Source of the DNA: Phycisphaeraceae bacterium
GTDB taxonomy: Bacteria > Planctomycetota > Phycisphaerae > Phycisphaerales > UBA1924
NCBI GenBank assembly: GCA_020639215.1
Contig: JACKHA010000025.1
Location: forward strand, 1 to 8,060
Length of the DNA: 8,060 nucleotides
Direction: 5' to 3'
Below the pieces are notes generated by a model. That model worked only from the letters and a program-made list of their open reading frames with translations, ran no database searches and had not been told where the DNA came from. Shown here in pieces: positions 1-6,130 of the stretch (positions are counted from its first letter, which is position 1; every line of letters begins with the position of its first letter). The position numbers were made by a program, and so were the translations under genes.

Positions 1-1
1 C

Positions 2-1021
2 TCCGGCGGCATGGAGAACACCGCCGCGACCACGCTCTATGAGGAAGCCTCACGCTCGACAGCCGACCGCGAGCGCGACCTGATCAGCCACGAGCTGGCC
101 CACATGTGGTTCGGCGACCTGCTCACCTGCCGCACCTGGGACCACCTCTGGCTCAACGAGGGCTGGGCCGTCTACGCCGAGGTTCTCTGGCGTGAAGAAC
201 GCGCCCGCGCCGCCGCCGCCCGCGACGGCCTGCCCGAGGAGATTGTCGCCGACGAGGCCGAGTCGGCCATGCTCGAGTACGTCCTGCAACTCCTGCGTGC
301 CCAGCGCCGCTTCAACCGCGCCCGCGCCCCGCACGACCCCGCGCTGGCCAGCAACCTCTATGACGACCCCGAGACCACCTTCGACCGAACCGACGACCCG
401 TACAACAAGGGTGCCGGCGTGCTCCACATGCTCCGGGCCAGCCTGGGCGACGAGGTCTTCCAGCGGGCCACCCGCGCCTACATCAACCGACACCGCGACG
501 GACTGGTCGAATCCGACGACCTGCGCCGCTGCTTCGAGGAAGTCTCGGGCCGCTCGCTCGAGCGGTTCTTCACCCAGTGGGTCTACCGCCCCGGCCTGCC
601 GCGTGTCCGACTCTCCATCCGCTGGGACGCCGACGCCCACGAACTCGTGATCGAGGGCGAGCAGACCCAGCCCATCAACGCCGACAATCCGGCCTACACC
701 CTCGACGTCCCCCTGCACATCACGCTCGGCGCCGAACGCGACCACGCGACCCGCGTCGAGTCCTTCGCACTCCACACCCGCACCGCCTCGGCCCGCATCC
801 CGCTGCCCCTCGCCCCGGACGAGGTCGCGGTCGATCCGCGTCTGACTATCTTCGCCGACGTCCGCGTCGACAAGGACCTGGCGTGGTGGCGCCACGAGGC
901 CGAGCACGGCCCCACGATCGCCAGCCGCCTCCTCGCCGCCGAGGCCCTCGCCGCCCACGCCGGCGCGACCCGCGGCGCGGACGAGCGCCTCACCGCCAGA
1001 CCTACCGAATCCCAGAACTAG
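2..1021 (+). CDS. M1-family zinc aminopeptidase, 5' end outside the window, short C-terminus
   Basis: This is the 3' part of a gluzincin aminopeptidase that removes N-terminal residues from peptides. The visible frame opens inside the substrate-binding GGMEN motif (a GAMEN variant; its Met codon is at 11), so the true start lies upstream and the ATG at 11 is not the start. HELAH (89-103) plus the Glu of WLNEG (158-160) form the HExxH-x18-E zinc site. The catalytic Tyr is in PYNKG (401-403). The linker from the zinc Glu to this Tyr is about 17 residues longer than in the next gene. After the catalytic domain comes a beta-rich stretch (about 600-860). The protein then stops at TAG 1019-1021, shortly after an EHGPT motif that the neighbour shares. 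The neighbour continues with some 270 residues of helical repeats, which are absent here. It is a tandem paralogue of the downstream gene, 64 bp away. Family assignment is secure; substrate range and export cannot be judged without the N-terminus. Confidence 0.93.
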   Translation, partial: SGGMENTAATTLYEEASRSTADRERDLISHELAHMWFGDLLTCRTWDHLWLNEGWAVYAEVLWREERARAAAARDGLPEEIVADEAESAMLEYVLQLLRAQRRFNRARAPHDPALASNLYDDPETTFDRTDDPYNKGAGVLHMLRASLGDEVFQRATRAYINRHRDGLVESDDLRRCFEEVSGRSLERFFTQWVYRPGLPRVRLSIRWDADAHELVIEGEQTQPINADNPAYTLDVPLHITLGAERDHATRVESFALHTRTASARIPLPLAPDEVAVDPRLTIFADVRVDKDLAWWRHEAEHGPTIASRLLAAEALAAHAGATRGADERLTARPTESQN

Positions 1022-1085
1022 CCTGCCCACCCCGACGCTGCACAGCCGACTGCGACATAGTCAATCGCTCTCCAGGAGCACCCCC

Positions 1086-3752
1086 ATGCGTCCCCACACG
1101 CTCCCACGCCTCGCCGCGCTTCCCCTCGCCGCCCTCCCCGCCCTCGCCGGCGAGTCCGCCCGCATCTCCCTGGGCACCTCCTGGCTCTGCGGGCACGAGG
1201 CCTGCATGGAATCCCACCTCGGCGCCGCCTCCAGGCTCGACTCCCGCGACCCGACCGGCCGTTTCGATCTGGAAACAGGGCGCGACCTGCTCAACTACCC
1301 CCCCTCCCGCCACGTCGACTACGACCACATGCAGGTCCGCCTCTTCATCGCGGACATGAACGAGCCCGTCGCCCAGGCCGTCCAGACGCTCCGCTTCACA
1401 CCTATCGCCTACCCGCTCTCGTCGCTCACGCTCGACGCCGTCGGGCTCAACATCGCTCGTGTCGAGCACGCCGGACGCGAGCTGGCCTTCACGTCCGACG
1501 GCCAGCGCCTGACCATCGCCTTCGATCCGCCGCTCCCGGCCGCCGAACCCGCCGAGATCGTCACCACCTACACCATCTCCGACCCCCGCAACGGCCTCAA
1601 CTGGACGCCCGAGACCCCCGACTGGCCCGGCCGCCCCGCCCAGATCCACACCCAGGGCGAGCCGCAGACCTCCTCCTACTGGTTCCCCTGCCACGACTTC
1701 CCCAACGAGAAACTCACCACCCAGCTCACCGTCACCGTCCCCGAGGGCTTCCTCGTCTCGGCCAACGGACGCCTCCTCTCCCGCCAGCCCGCCGAGGCCG
1801 CCGGACGCCGCTACGAGACCTTCGACTGGCTCCAGGACGATCCACACGCCAACTACCTGGTCACACTCGTCGTCGGAAAGTTCGACGTCGTCGACGTCGG
1901 TCGCGGCGACATCCCCATGCCCGTCTACGTCCCCCCGGGCCGCGGCCCGGACGTCCAGGCCACGTACGGGCGCACCGCCGACATGGTCGAGTTCTTCGAG
2001 CAGCGACTCGACGAGCCCTACCCATGGGACCAGTACGCCCAGCTCGTCGTCTGGAACTTCGCCTGGGGTGGCATGGAGAACACCTCCGCCACCACCATGT
2101 ACGACACCGCCATCCTCTCCCCCGACGCCCTGGTCGACCACGACCTCGAGGGTCTGATCAGCCACGAGCTCGCCCACCAGTGGTTCGGCGACCTGATCAC
2201 CTGCAACTCCTGGGAGCACATCTGGCTCAACGAGGGCTTCGCCACCTACCTCACCGCCCTGTGGTGGGAGCACTCGCGCGGCAACGACGCCTACCAGGCC
2301 CAGGTCCGCGCCAACTTCGACAGCGTCATCAACGCCGCCACCGGGCACGCCCCCGAAACCCCCGCCATGGTCTCCAAGGTCTGGTCCGGCCCGTGGGAGA
2401 CCTTCCGTCGCCAGAACAACCCATACCCCCACGGCGCGTCGGTCCTGCACATGCTCCGCCGACGCTTGGGCGACGACGCGTTCTTCGCCGGCATCGCCGA
2501 GTACGTCAACCGCCGGCGTCTCCAGACCGCCGAGACCCGCGACCTCCGCCGCGCCATGGAAGAGACCAGCGGCGAGACGCTCGAACGGTTCTTCTGGCAG
2601 TGGTGCGAGCGCCCCGGCGTGCCGCGCCTCGATGTCTCCTATGACTGGCGATCCGACTCGCACGTTCTCGCCGTGACCGTCGAGCAGACCCAGCACATCG
2701 ATGGCCCCAACCCCGCCTACGCCATCGACGTGCCCCTGTGGATCGGCACGCGAGCCCCCGACGCCGCCGGCATCGTGTGGACCCAGGTCCCGCTCTCGTT
2801 CGACACCCGCGAGGCAACCTTCGAGATCCCGATCGCCCACGAGCCGAGTATCGTCGCCCTCGACCCCGACCTGCACGTGCTCGCAGACCTCGACATCCAC
2901 CAGCCCGTCGAACGCTGGCTCGCCCAGCTCGAGCACGGCCCCACCCTGGCCGCCCGCGTCCAGGCCGCCCGCGCCCTGGGCGATCTCGACACCGCAACAA
3001 CCCGCAAGGACGACGATGGCGACTGGGGCGAGGACCTCAACGCCCTCAACGCCTGGGCCATGGCCCCCGACGCCCACGACTCGCTCCGCATCGAGTGCAT
3101 CAAGGCGATGGCTCGGCGCGGCCGCCTCGACGCCGTGCTCGACCAGCTCAACGCCCCCAGCCCGCCCGCGGTCTGGGTCGCCGCCCTCGACGCCGTGCGA
3201 AGCCAGTCCAGCGACAGCGACCGCTTCGACGACGACGACCGCGCCTACGCCCACGGCGTCGCCCGCCTCTACGTCGGCGCGGATCACCCAATCACGGTGC
3301 GCGCCGCGGCCCTCCGCCTGATCGGCACACTCGCGCAGGACGACGCCTTCCCCATCCTCTCCACAGCACTGCTCTTCGACTCCCAGCACGACGCCGTCCG
3401 CCAGGCCGCCATCGAGGCCCTGGCCGACCTCGACGACCCCCGCGCCCTCCCGCTGGTGCTCGAACACGCGGCCCCGAGCGCCGATTCCCGCACCCGCGTC
3501 ACAGCCATCAACGCCGCCGTCCGCCTCCGCCGCCACGACCCGGAACTGGCCTACGACACCATCGCCCCGCTCGTCCGCGACCGCCAGCGCCGCACCTTTC
3601 TTGCCGCCGGGCAGGCCCTGGTCGACATCGCCGACCCGCGCGGGCTCGACGCCCTCCGCGCCTTCCGCGCCCAGGTCGGCGACCCCGACTCGCAGTGGTC
3701 CATCGATGGATGGATCGATGCGCTGTCCACGAAACTCGACCAAGGCGAGTGA
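1086..3752 (+). CDS. Secreted M1-family zinc aminopeptidase with C-terminal helical (HEAT-like) repeats
   Basis: This 888-residue protein is a complete M1 metallopeptidase, probably exported to scavenge peptides. Residues 1-21 look like a Sec signal peptide: Arg-containing start, Leu/Ala-rich core, then ALA before Gly22. No lipobox is seen. The N-terminal beta domain follows. GGMEN is at 328-332, HELAH at 360-364 with zinc ligands H360 and H364 and catalytic E361, and the third ligand E383 is in WLNEG. The catalytic Tyr is Y447 in NPYPHG, where His replaces the Lys common in the family. From about residue 616 to the end the sequence turns into alpha-helical repeats rich in Ala, Leu and Asp, such as AAIEALADLDDPRALPLV, which resemble HEAT/PBS-lyase repeats. 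The ATG has an AGGAG site at 1074-1078, 7 nt upstream. The gene lies 64 bp after its paralogue and may be co-transcribed with it. Exact substrate is unknown. Confidence 0.96.
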   Translation: MRPHTLPRLAALPLAALPALAGESARISLGTSWLCGHEACMESHLGAASRLDSRDPTGRFDLETGRDLLNYPPSRHVDYDHMQVRLFIADMNEPVAQAVQTLRFTPIAYPLSSLTLDAVGLNIARVEHAGRELAFTSDGQRLTIAFDPPLPAAEPAEIVTTYTISDPRNGLNWTPETPDWPGRPAQIHTQGEPQTSSYWFPCHDFPNEKLTTQLTVTVPEGFLVSANGRLLSRQPAEAAGRRYETFDWLQDDPHANYLVTLVVGKFDVVDVGRGDIPMPVYVPPGRGPDVQATYGRTADMVEFFEQRLDEPYPWDQYAQLVVWNFAWGGMENTSATTMYDTAILSPDALVDHDLEGLISHELAHQWFGDLITCNSWEHIWLNEGFATYLTALWWEHSRGNDAYQAQVRANFDSVINAATGHAPETPAMVSKVWSGPWETFRRQNNPYPHGASVLHMLRRRLGDDAFFAGIAEYVNRRRLQTAETRDLRRAMEETSGETLERFFWQWCERPGVPRLDVSYDWRSDSHVLAVTVEQTQHIDGPNPAYAIDVPLWIGTRAPDAAGIVWTQVPLSFDTREATFEIPIAHEPSIVALDPDLHVLADLDIHQPVERWLAQLEHGPTLAARVQAARALGDLDTATTRKDDDGDWGEDLNALNAWAMAPDAHDSLRIECIKAMARRGRLDAVLDQLNAPSPPAVWVAALDAVRSQSSDSDRFDDDDRAYAHGVARLYVGADHPITVRAAALRLIGTLAQDDAFPILSTALLFDSQHDAVRQAAIEALADLDDPRALPLVLEHAAPSADSRTRVTAINAAVRLRRHDPELAYDTIAPLVRDRQRRTFLAAGQALVDIADPRGLDALRAFRAQVGDPDSQWSIDGWIDALSTKLDQGE

Positions 3753-3843
3753 GCGCGCGGCGACGACCGATTCCCTCCTCGCCCCACGAGCCGCGCGGCG
3801 CAAGCCCGCGGTTGCGACGCCACCGAATCGACGTCTGCGCCCC

Positions 3844-4332
3844 TCAGAACAAACTCTGCTGCTTCCGATCCCCCTTCGGCCTCGTCGCCATCTGCTGGAT
3901 CTCCTGCACGAAGTCGCTCAGCGTCTTGAACTGCTCGTGCTCCGACGCGAAGCGGATGTACGCCACCTCGTCCACCTCCCGCAGCAGCGCCATCACCCGC
4001 CGCCCGATCTCCGACGACTCGACCTCCTTGTCGAACTCCCGGTGGACCTCCTCCTCCACCCGGTCCACGATCCGAACCTTCACGTCCTCTGGCACCGGGC
4101 GCTTCCCGCACGCCGCCGCCAGCCCCCGCGCGATGTTCTCGCGCCCGAACGGCACGCGCGACCCGTCCTTCTTGATCACCATCAGGCGCGTCGTGTGCTC
4201 GACCCGCTCGTACGTCGTGAACCGGCGCGCGCATCCAACGCACTCCCGCCGACGCCGGATCACCCGCCCGCCCTCGGCCGAGCGCGAGTCGATCACCTTG
4301 TCGTTGTCCTTCTCGCAGAACGGGCAGATCAC
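3844..4332 (-). CDS. nrdR: Transcriptional repressor NrdR (ribonucleotide reductase regulator)
   Basis: NrdR is a zinc-ribbon/ATP-cone protein that senses ATP and dATP and represses ribonucleotide reductase genes in the cytoplasm. From the GTG at 4332 it has 162 residues, close to the usual length. It begins MICPFC, with zinc ligands C3, C6, C31 and C34 (ECVGC), followed by RRFTTYER. The ATP-cone spans about residues 49-139, starting at LMVIKKDGSRVPFGREN and including the DVKVRIVDRVEEEV and RRVMALLREVDEVAYIRFAS stretches. I chose GTG because the zinc ribbon begins right there and a GGAGG lies 5 nt upstream. The ATG at 4398 would add 22 unlikely residues. The gene converges with the M1 peptidase (91-bp gap) and diverges from argR (109-bp gap). 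No ribonucleotide reductase gene is in the window, so its targets lie elsewhere. Identification is firm. Confidence 0.96.
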   Translation of the reverse strand: MICPFCEKDNDKVIDSRSAEGGRVIRRRRECVGCARRFTTYERVEHTTRLMVIKKDGSRVPFGRENIARGLAAACGKRPVPEDVKVRIVDRVEEEVHREFDKEVESSEIGRRVMALLREVDEVAYIRFASEHEQFKTLSDFVQEIQQMATRPKGDRKQQSLF

Positions 4333-4337
4333 GCGGA

Positions 4338-4342
4338 CCTCC
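4338..4342 (-). promoter_or_regulatory. Shine-Dalgarno site of nrdR
   Basis: Read on the minus strand this is GGAGG, 5 nt before the GTG at 4332-4330. It fixes the start of nrdR at the GTG rather than at the ATG at 4398, and agrees with the position of the zinc-ribbon cysteines. Confidence 0.8.
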
Positions 4343-4406
4343 GAGCCGCCAGTGTACCGCACGACCGTGCACGCCCCGGCTCGCGCTCCGAGTGCCACGA
4401 ACCCGC

Positions 4407-4427
4407 TTGACTATCTATGCAATAGAT
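4407..4427 (+). promoter_or_regulatory. Candidate operator over the argR promoter (two overlapping dyads)
   Basis: Two symmetric patterns overlap here. The first is TTGACT-ATCT-ATGCAA (4407-4422). From memory it resembles the mycobacterial ARG box TTGCAT-N4-ATGCAA: one half-site is perfect and the other matches at 4 of 6 positions while doubling as the -35 element. The second is a perfect inverted repeat, ATCTAT-GCA-ATAGAT (4413-4427), which sits inside the promoter spacer. Either would put a bound dimeric or hexameric repressor on top of RNA polymerase. ArgR is the obvious candidate because its gene follows at once. NrdR, encoded divergently, is possible but the match to its AT-rich box is poor. 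Confidence 0.55.
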
Positions 4428-4435
4428 CGTATATT
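4407..4435 (+). promoter_or_regulatory. Sigma70-type promoter of the argR-argCBF operon
   Basis: A -35 element TTGACT (4407-4412) and a -10 element TATATT (4430-4435) are separated by exactly 17 nt. Each differs from the consensus at one or two positions. This is the only conspicuously AT-rich patch in the window, directly upstream of argR. The ATG at 4442 lies 7 nt after the -10 element, where transcription normally starts, so the mRNA probably begins at or within a base or two of the start codon. Promoter placement is a strong inference from sequence; the start site is not measured. Confidence 0.78.
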
Positions 4436-4441
4436 TCCTCA

Positions 4442-4951
4442 ATGGTCTCCCGCCGCGCCCGCCACGCCCGCATCCTCCGCCTGCTCGGCAAGGGACCGGT
4501 CCCCAGCCACGAGGCCCTGCGCCAGCTCCTGGCCCAGCAGGGCGTCGAGGCCACCCAGGCCACCATCTCGCGCGACCTCCGTGAACTCGGCGCCGTCAAG
4601 AGCCCCGCCGGCTACACCCTCTCCGCCCAGCACACGCCCGCCGCCCCCCTCGACGCCGCCCTGCCGGCCTACGGCGCCCACGCCGCCGTCCGCGCCTTCG
4701 TCACCAGCGTCGGGCACAGCCCGCTCATGGTCGTGCTCCACACCGCCCCGGCCCACGCCTCGCTCGTCGCGGCCGAACTCGACCGCGACCCCCCGGAGGG
4801 CGTGCTCGGCACCATCGCCGGCGACGACACCATCTTCATCGCCTGCCGCTCCGAGCAGGCCACCCGGCGCCTCGCCGCCGACCTAGCCGACGCCGCCGGC
4901 ATCAGCGCCGCGGCCCACTCGCCCGCCTCCCACGGAAGGGGGAACCATTGA
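4442..4951 (+). CDS. argR: Arginine repressor ArgR, first gene of the arginine operon
   Basis: ArgR is the hexameric, arginine-dependent repressor of arginine biosynthesis. The 169-residue product has an N-terminal winged helix-turn-helix (about 1-60), with the family motif QATISRDLRELG in which S43-R44-D45 lie in the recognition helix. A Pro/Ala-rich linker (about 65-80) follows. The C-terminal oligomerisation and arginine-binding domain runs from about 80 to 155. GTIAGDDTIF at 123-132 carries D128 and D129, matching the Asp pair that contacts arginine in the E. coli protein. The last 15 or so residues form a short low-complexity tail. The ATG at 4442 has no Shine-Dalgarno site and sits 7 nt from the -10 element, so translation is probably leaderless. 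The stop overlaps the argC start by 4 nt, so the repressor is co-expressed with the enzymes it controls. The family is clear. Confidence 0.94.
   Translation: MVSRRARHARILRLLGKGPVPSHEALRQLLAQQGVEATQATISRDLRELGAVKSPAGYTLSAQHTPAAPLDAALPAYGAHAAVRAFVTSVGHSPLMVVLHTAPAHASLVAAELDRDPPEGVLGTIAGDDTIFIACRSEQATRRLAADLADAAGISAAAHSPASHGRGNH
4934..4944 (+). promoter_or_regulatory. Shine-Dalgarno site of argC supporting a TTG start
   Basis: The purine run GGAAGGGGGAA lies inside the last codons of argR, with the GGGGG core ending 5 nt before the TTG at 4948-4950. The ArgC nucleotide-binding strand begins only a few residues after this codon and no ATG or GTG is available nearby, so the TTG is the likely start. 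Confidence 0.75.
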
Positions 4952-5979
4952 CCACCCCCATCCGCGCCGCCGTCGTCGGGGCCTCCGGCTACACCGGCGC
5001 CGAACTCATCGACATCCTCCTCCGCCACCCGCACGCCAGCCTCGTCGCCCTCTTCGGCTCAGGCTCCAAATCGCGCGAGCCCCAGCCCCTGGCCGACCTC
5101 TGGCCCCGCTTCCGCGACCGCACCCCGCTCCACGTCACCCCGCTCCCCGAGCGCGACCCAGCCGCCGCCATCCTCGCCGCCGAGCCCGACGCTGTCTTCC
5201 TCGCCACGCCCCACGAGGCCAGCCTCGAACTGGCTGCGGCCTTAATCGACCGCGTTCCCGTCGTCGTCGACCTGTCCGCCGCCTTCCGCCTTTCCGATCC
5301 CGCCGCCTACCCCAAGCACTACGCCTTCGAGCACACGCATGCGAGCCTGCTCGAACGCGCCGTCTACGGCCTCCCAGAACTGAGCCGCGCCCGCCTCCCC
5401 GGCGCCAAACTCATCGCCGCCCCCGGCTGCTACCCGACCTCAGCCATCCTCCCCCTCGCCCCGCTCGCCGCCACCGGTGCGATCAGGCCGGGCTGCACAC
5501 CCGTCATCGACTCGACATCCGGCGTCTCGGGCGCGGGCCGTTCGCCCTCCCAGCGCACGCTCTTCTGCGAGGTCTCCCAGTCGCCCTACGGCGTGCTCCG
5601 CCACCGCCACAGCCCCGAGATCGCCCAGCACGCCGGCACGCCCGTCCACTTCGTCCCGCACCTGGGCCCCTACGACCGCGGCATCCTCACCACCATCCAC
5701 CTCGACCTGGCCGACGCTTGGACCGAACCCCGGGCCCGCGACCTGCTCACCACGAAGTACGCAAGCGAGCCCTTCGTCCGCGTCCTCCCCCCCGGCGCGT
5801 GGCCCAGCGTGGGCGCGGTCAGGAACACGAACACCTGCGACATCGCCCTGATCGCCTCGGAGGACGCCCGACACCTCGTGCTCTGTTCCGCCATCGACAA
5901 CCTCGTCAAGGGCGCGTCCGGCCAGGCGGTCCAGGCCATGAACGCCGCTCTCTCCCTCCCCGAAACCGCCGGCTTGTAA
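4948..5979 (+). CDS. argC: N-acetyl-gamma-glutamyl-phosphate reductase
   Basis: ArgC reduces N-acetylglutamyl phosphate to N-acetylglutamate semialdehyde with NADPH, the third step of arginine synthesis. The 343 residues match the usual length of the long ArgC type. The N-terminal Rossmann fold starts at AAVVGASGYTGAELI, with G11, G14 and G17 forming the glycine-rich loop. The catalytic Cys is C161 in APGCYPTSAI, and the HRHSPEI motif at 219-225 supplies the catalytic His region. The conserved C-terminal part reads NTNTCDIAL and DNLVKGASGQAVQAMN. The start is TTG, overlapping the argR stop (ATTGA), with a strong Shine-Dalgarno site, so translation is probably coupled to argR. All expected catalytic parts are present and the frame is intact. 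A 151-bp repeat-rich spacer separates it from argB. Confidence 0.96.
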   Translation: MTTPIRAAVVGASGYTGAELIDILLRHPHASLVALFGSGSKSREPQPLADLWPRFRDRTPLHVTPLPERDPAAAILAAEPDAVFLATPHEASLELAAALIDRVPVVVDLSAAFRLSDPAAYPKHYAFEHTHASLLERAVYGLPELSRARLPGAKLIAAPGCYPTSAILPLAPLAATGAIRPGCTPVIDSTSGVSGAGRSPSQRTLFCEVSQSPYGVLRHRHSPEIAQHAGTPVHFVPHLGPYDRGILTTIHLDLADAWTEPRARDLLTTKYASEPFVRVLPPGAWPSVGAVRNTNTCDIALIASEDARHLVLCSAIDNLVKGASGQAVQAMNAALSLPETAGL

Positions 5980-5996
5980 GACCGGACTGAACATAC

Positions 5997-6014
5997 AGGC
6001 ACAGAGACACAGAT
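5997..6014 (+). repeat. CACAGAGACACA-type intergenic element, copy 1
   Basis: A purine-rich stretch in the argC-argB spacer has the core CACAGAGACACA (6000-6011). A close relative is found in the same orientation in the argB-argF spacer. From memory, sequences of this kind are scattered between genes in planctomycetes and some other large bacterial genomes. Their function is not known to me. Confidence 0.5.
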
Positions 6015-6040
6015 AGGAAAGGAATCGCCAGACCCCGCGA

Positions 6041-6071
6041 CTCGATGCCTCGATGCCTCCTGCCTCGATGC
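6041..6071 (+). repeat. Octamer array CTCGATGC in the argC-argB spacer
   Basis: Exact CTCGATGC units start at 6041, 6049 and 6064. A degenerate 7-nt unit, CTCCTGC, fills 6057-6063, and CTTCCCC follows at 6072. Each exact unit contains an ATG; those at 6053 and 6068 are in the argB frame with no stop before it, while the one at 6045 is not. The layout is copied in the next spacer with a different octamer. Confidence 0.75.
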
Positions 6072-6080
6072 CTTCCCCAC

Positions 6081-6130
6081 CTCTCCTCTCTCCTCTCTCT
6101 TCTCTCATCTCTTCGTCACTCAGTCACTCC
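6081..6130 (+). repeat. CU-rich heptamer array and octamer pair abutting the argB start
   Basis: From 6081 to 6108 the sequence is four heptamers of the form CTCTCNT (N is C, C, T, A), then a decayed copy. It ends with two octamers, GTCACTCA (6115-6122) and GTCACTCC (6123-6130), the second directly touching the argB ATG. On the coding strand the tract is almost wholly pyrimidine, with no Shine-Dalgarno sequence. Confidence 0.7.

Noticed and set aside
3700..3709. Perfect palindrome CCATCGATGG near the end of the second peptidase gene
   Set aside because: It is inside the coding sequence (Ser-Ile-Asp-Gly-Trp region) and is explained by codons; there is no linked feature.
3754..3797. Inverted repeat CGCGCGGC / GCCGCGCG between the converging M1 and nrdR genes as a shared terminator
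   Set aside because: The arms are 8 bp but the loop is 28 nt, the right arm is itself part of a palindrome, and no T tract follows on either strand. In DNA this GC-rich it may be chance.
1002..3803. A 933-codon open frame on the minus strand across the second peptidase gene
   Set aside because: Its product is a Gly/Val/Asp-rich string with no domain, and it mirrors the M1 gene codon by codon. Such antisense frames are expected where the third codon position is almost always C or G.
3844..4398. Longer nrdR starting at the ATG at 4398
   Set aside because: It adds 22 residues before the zinc ribbon that the family lacks, while the GTG at 4332 has GGAGG at proper spacing and starts directly at the CPFC motif.
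2738..4441. argR frame remaining open far upstream of its ATG, suggesting a fusion protein
   Set aside because: The upstream translation is Arg/Pro-rich shadow of the M1 and nrdR genes; ArgR homology begins right at the ATG at 4442.
5968..5986. Possible hairpin around the argC stop (CCGG ... CCGG)
   Set aside because: Only four solid pairs with mismatches inside and no T run, so not credible as a terminator.
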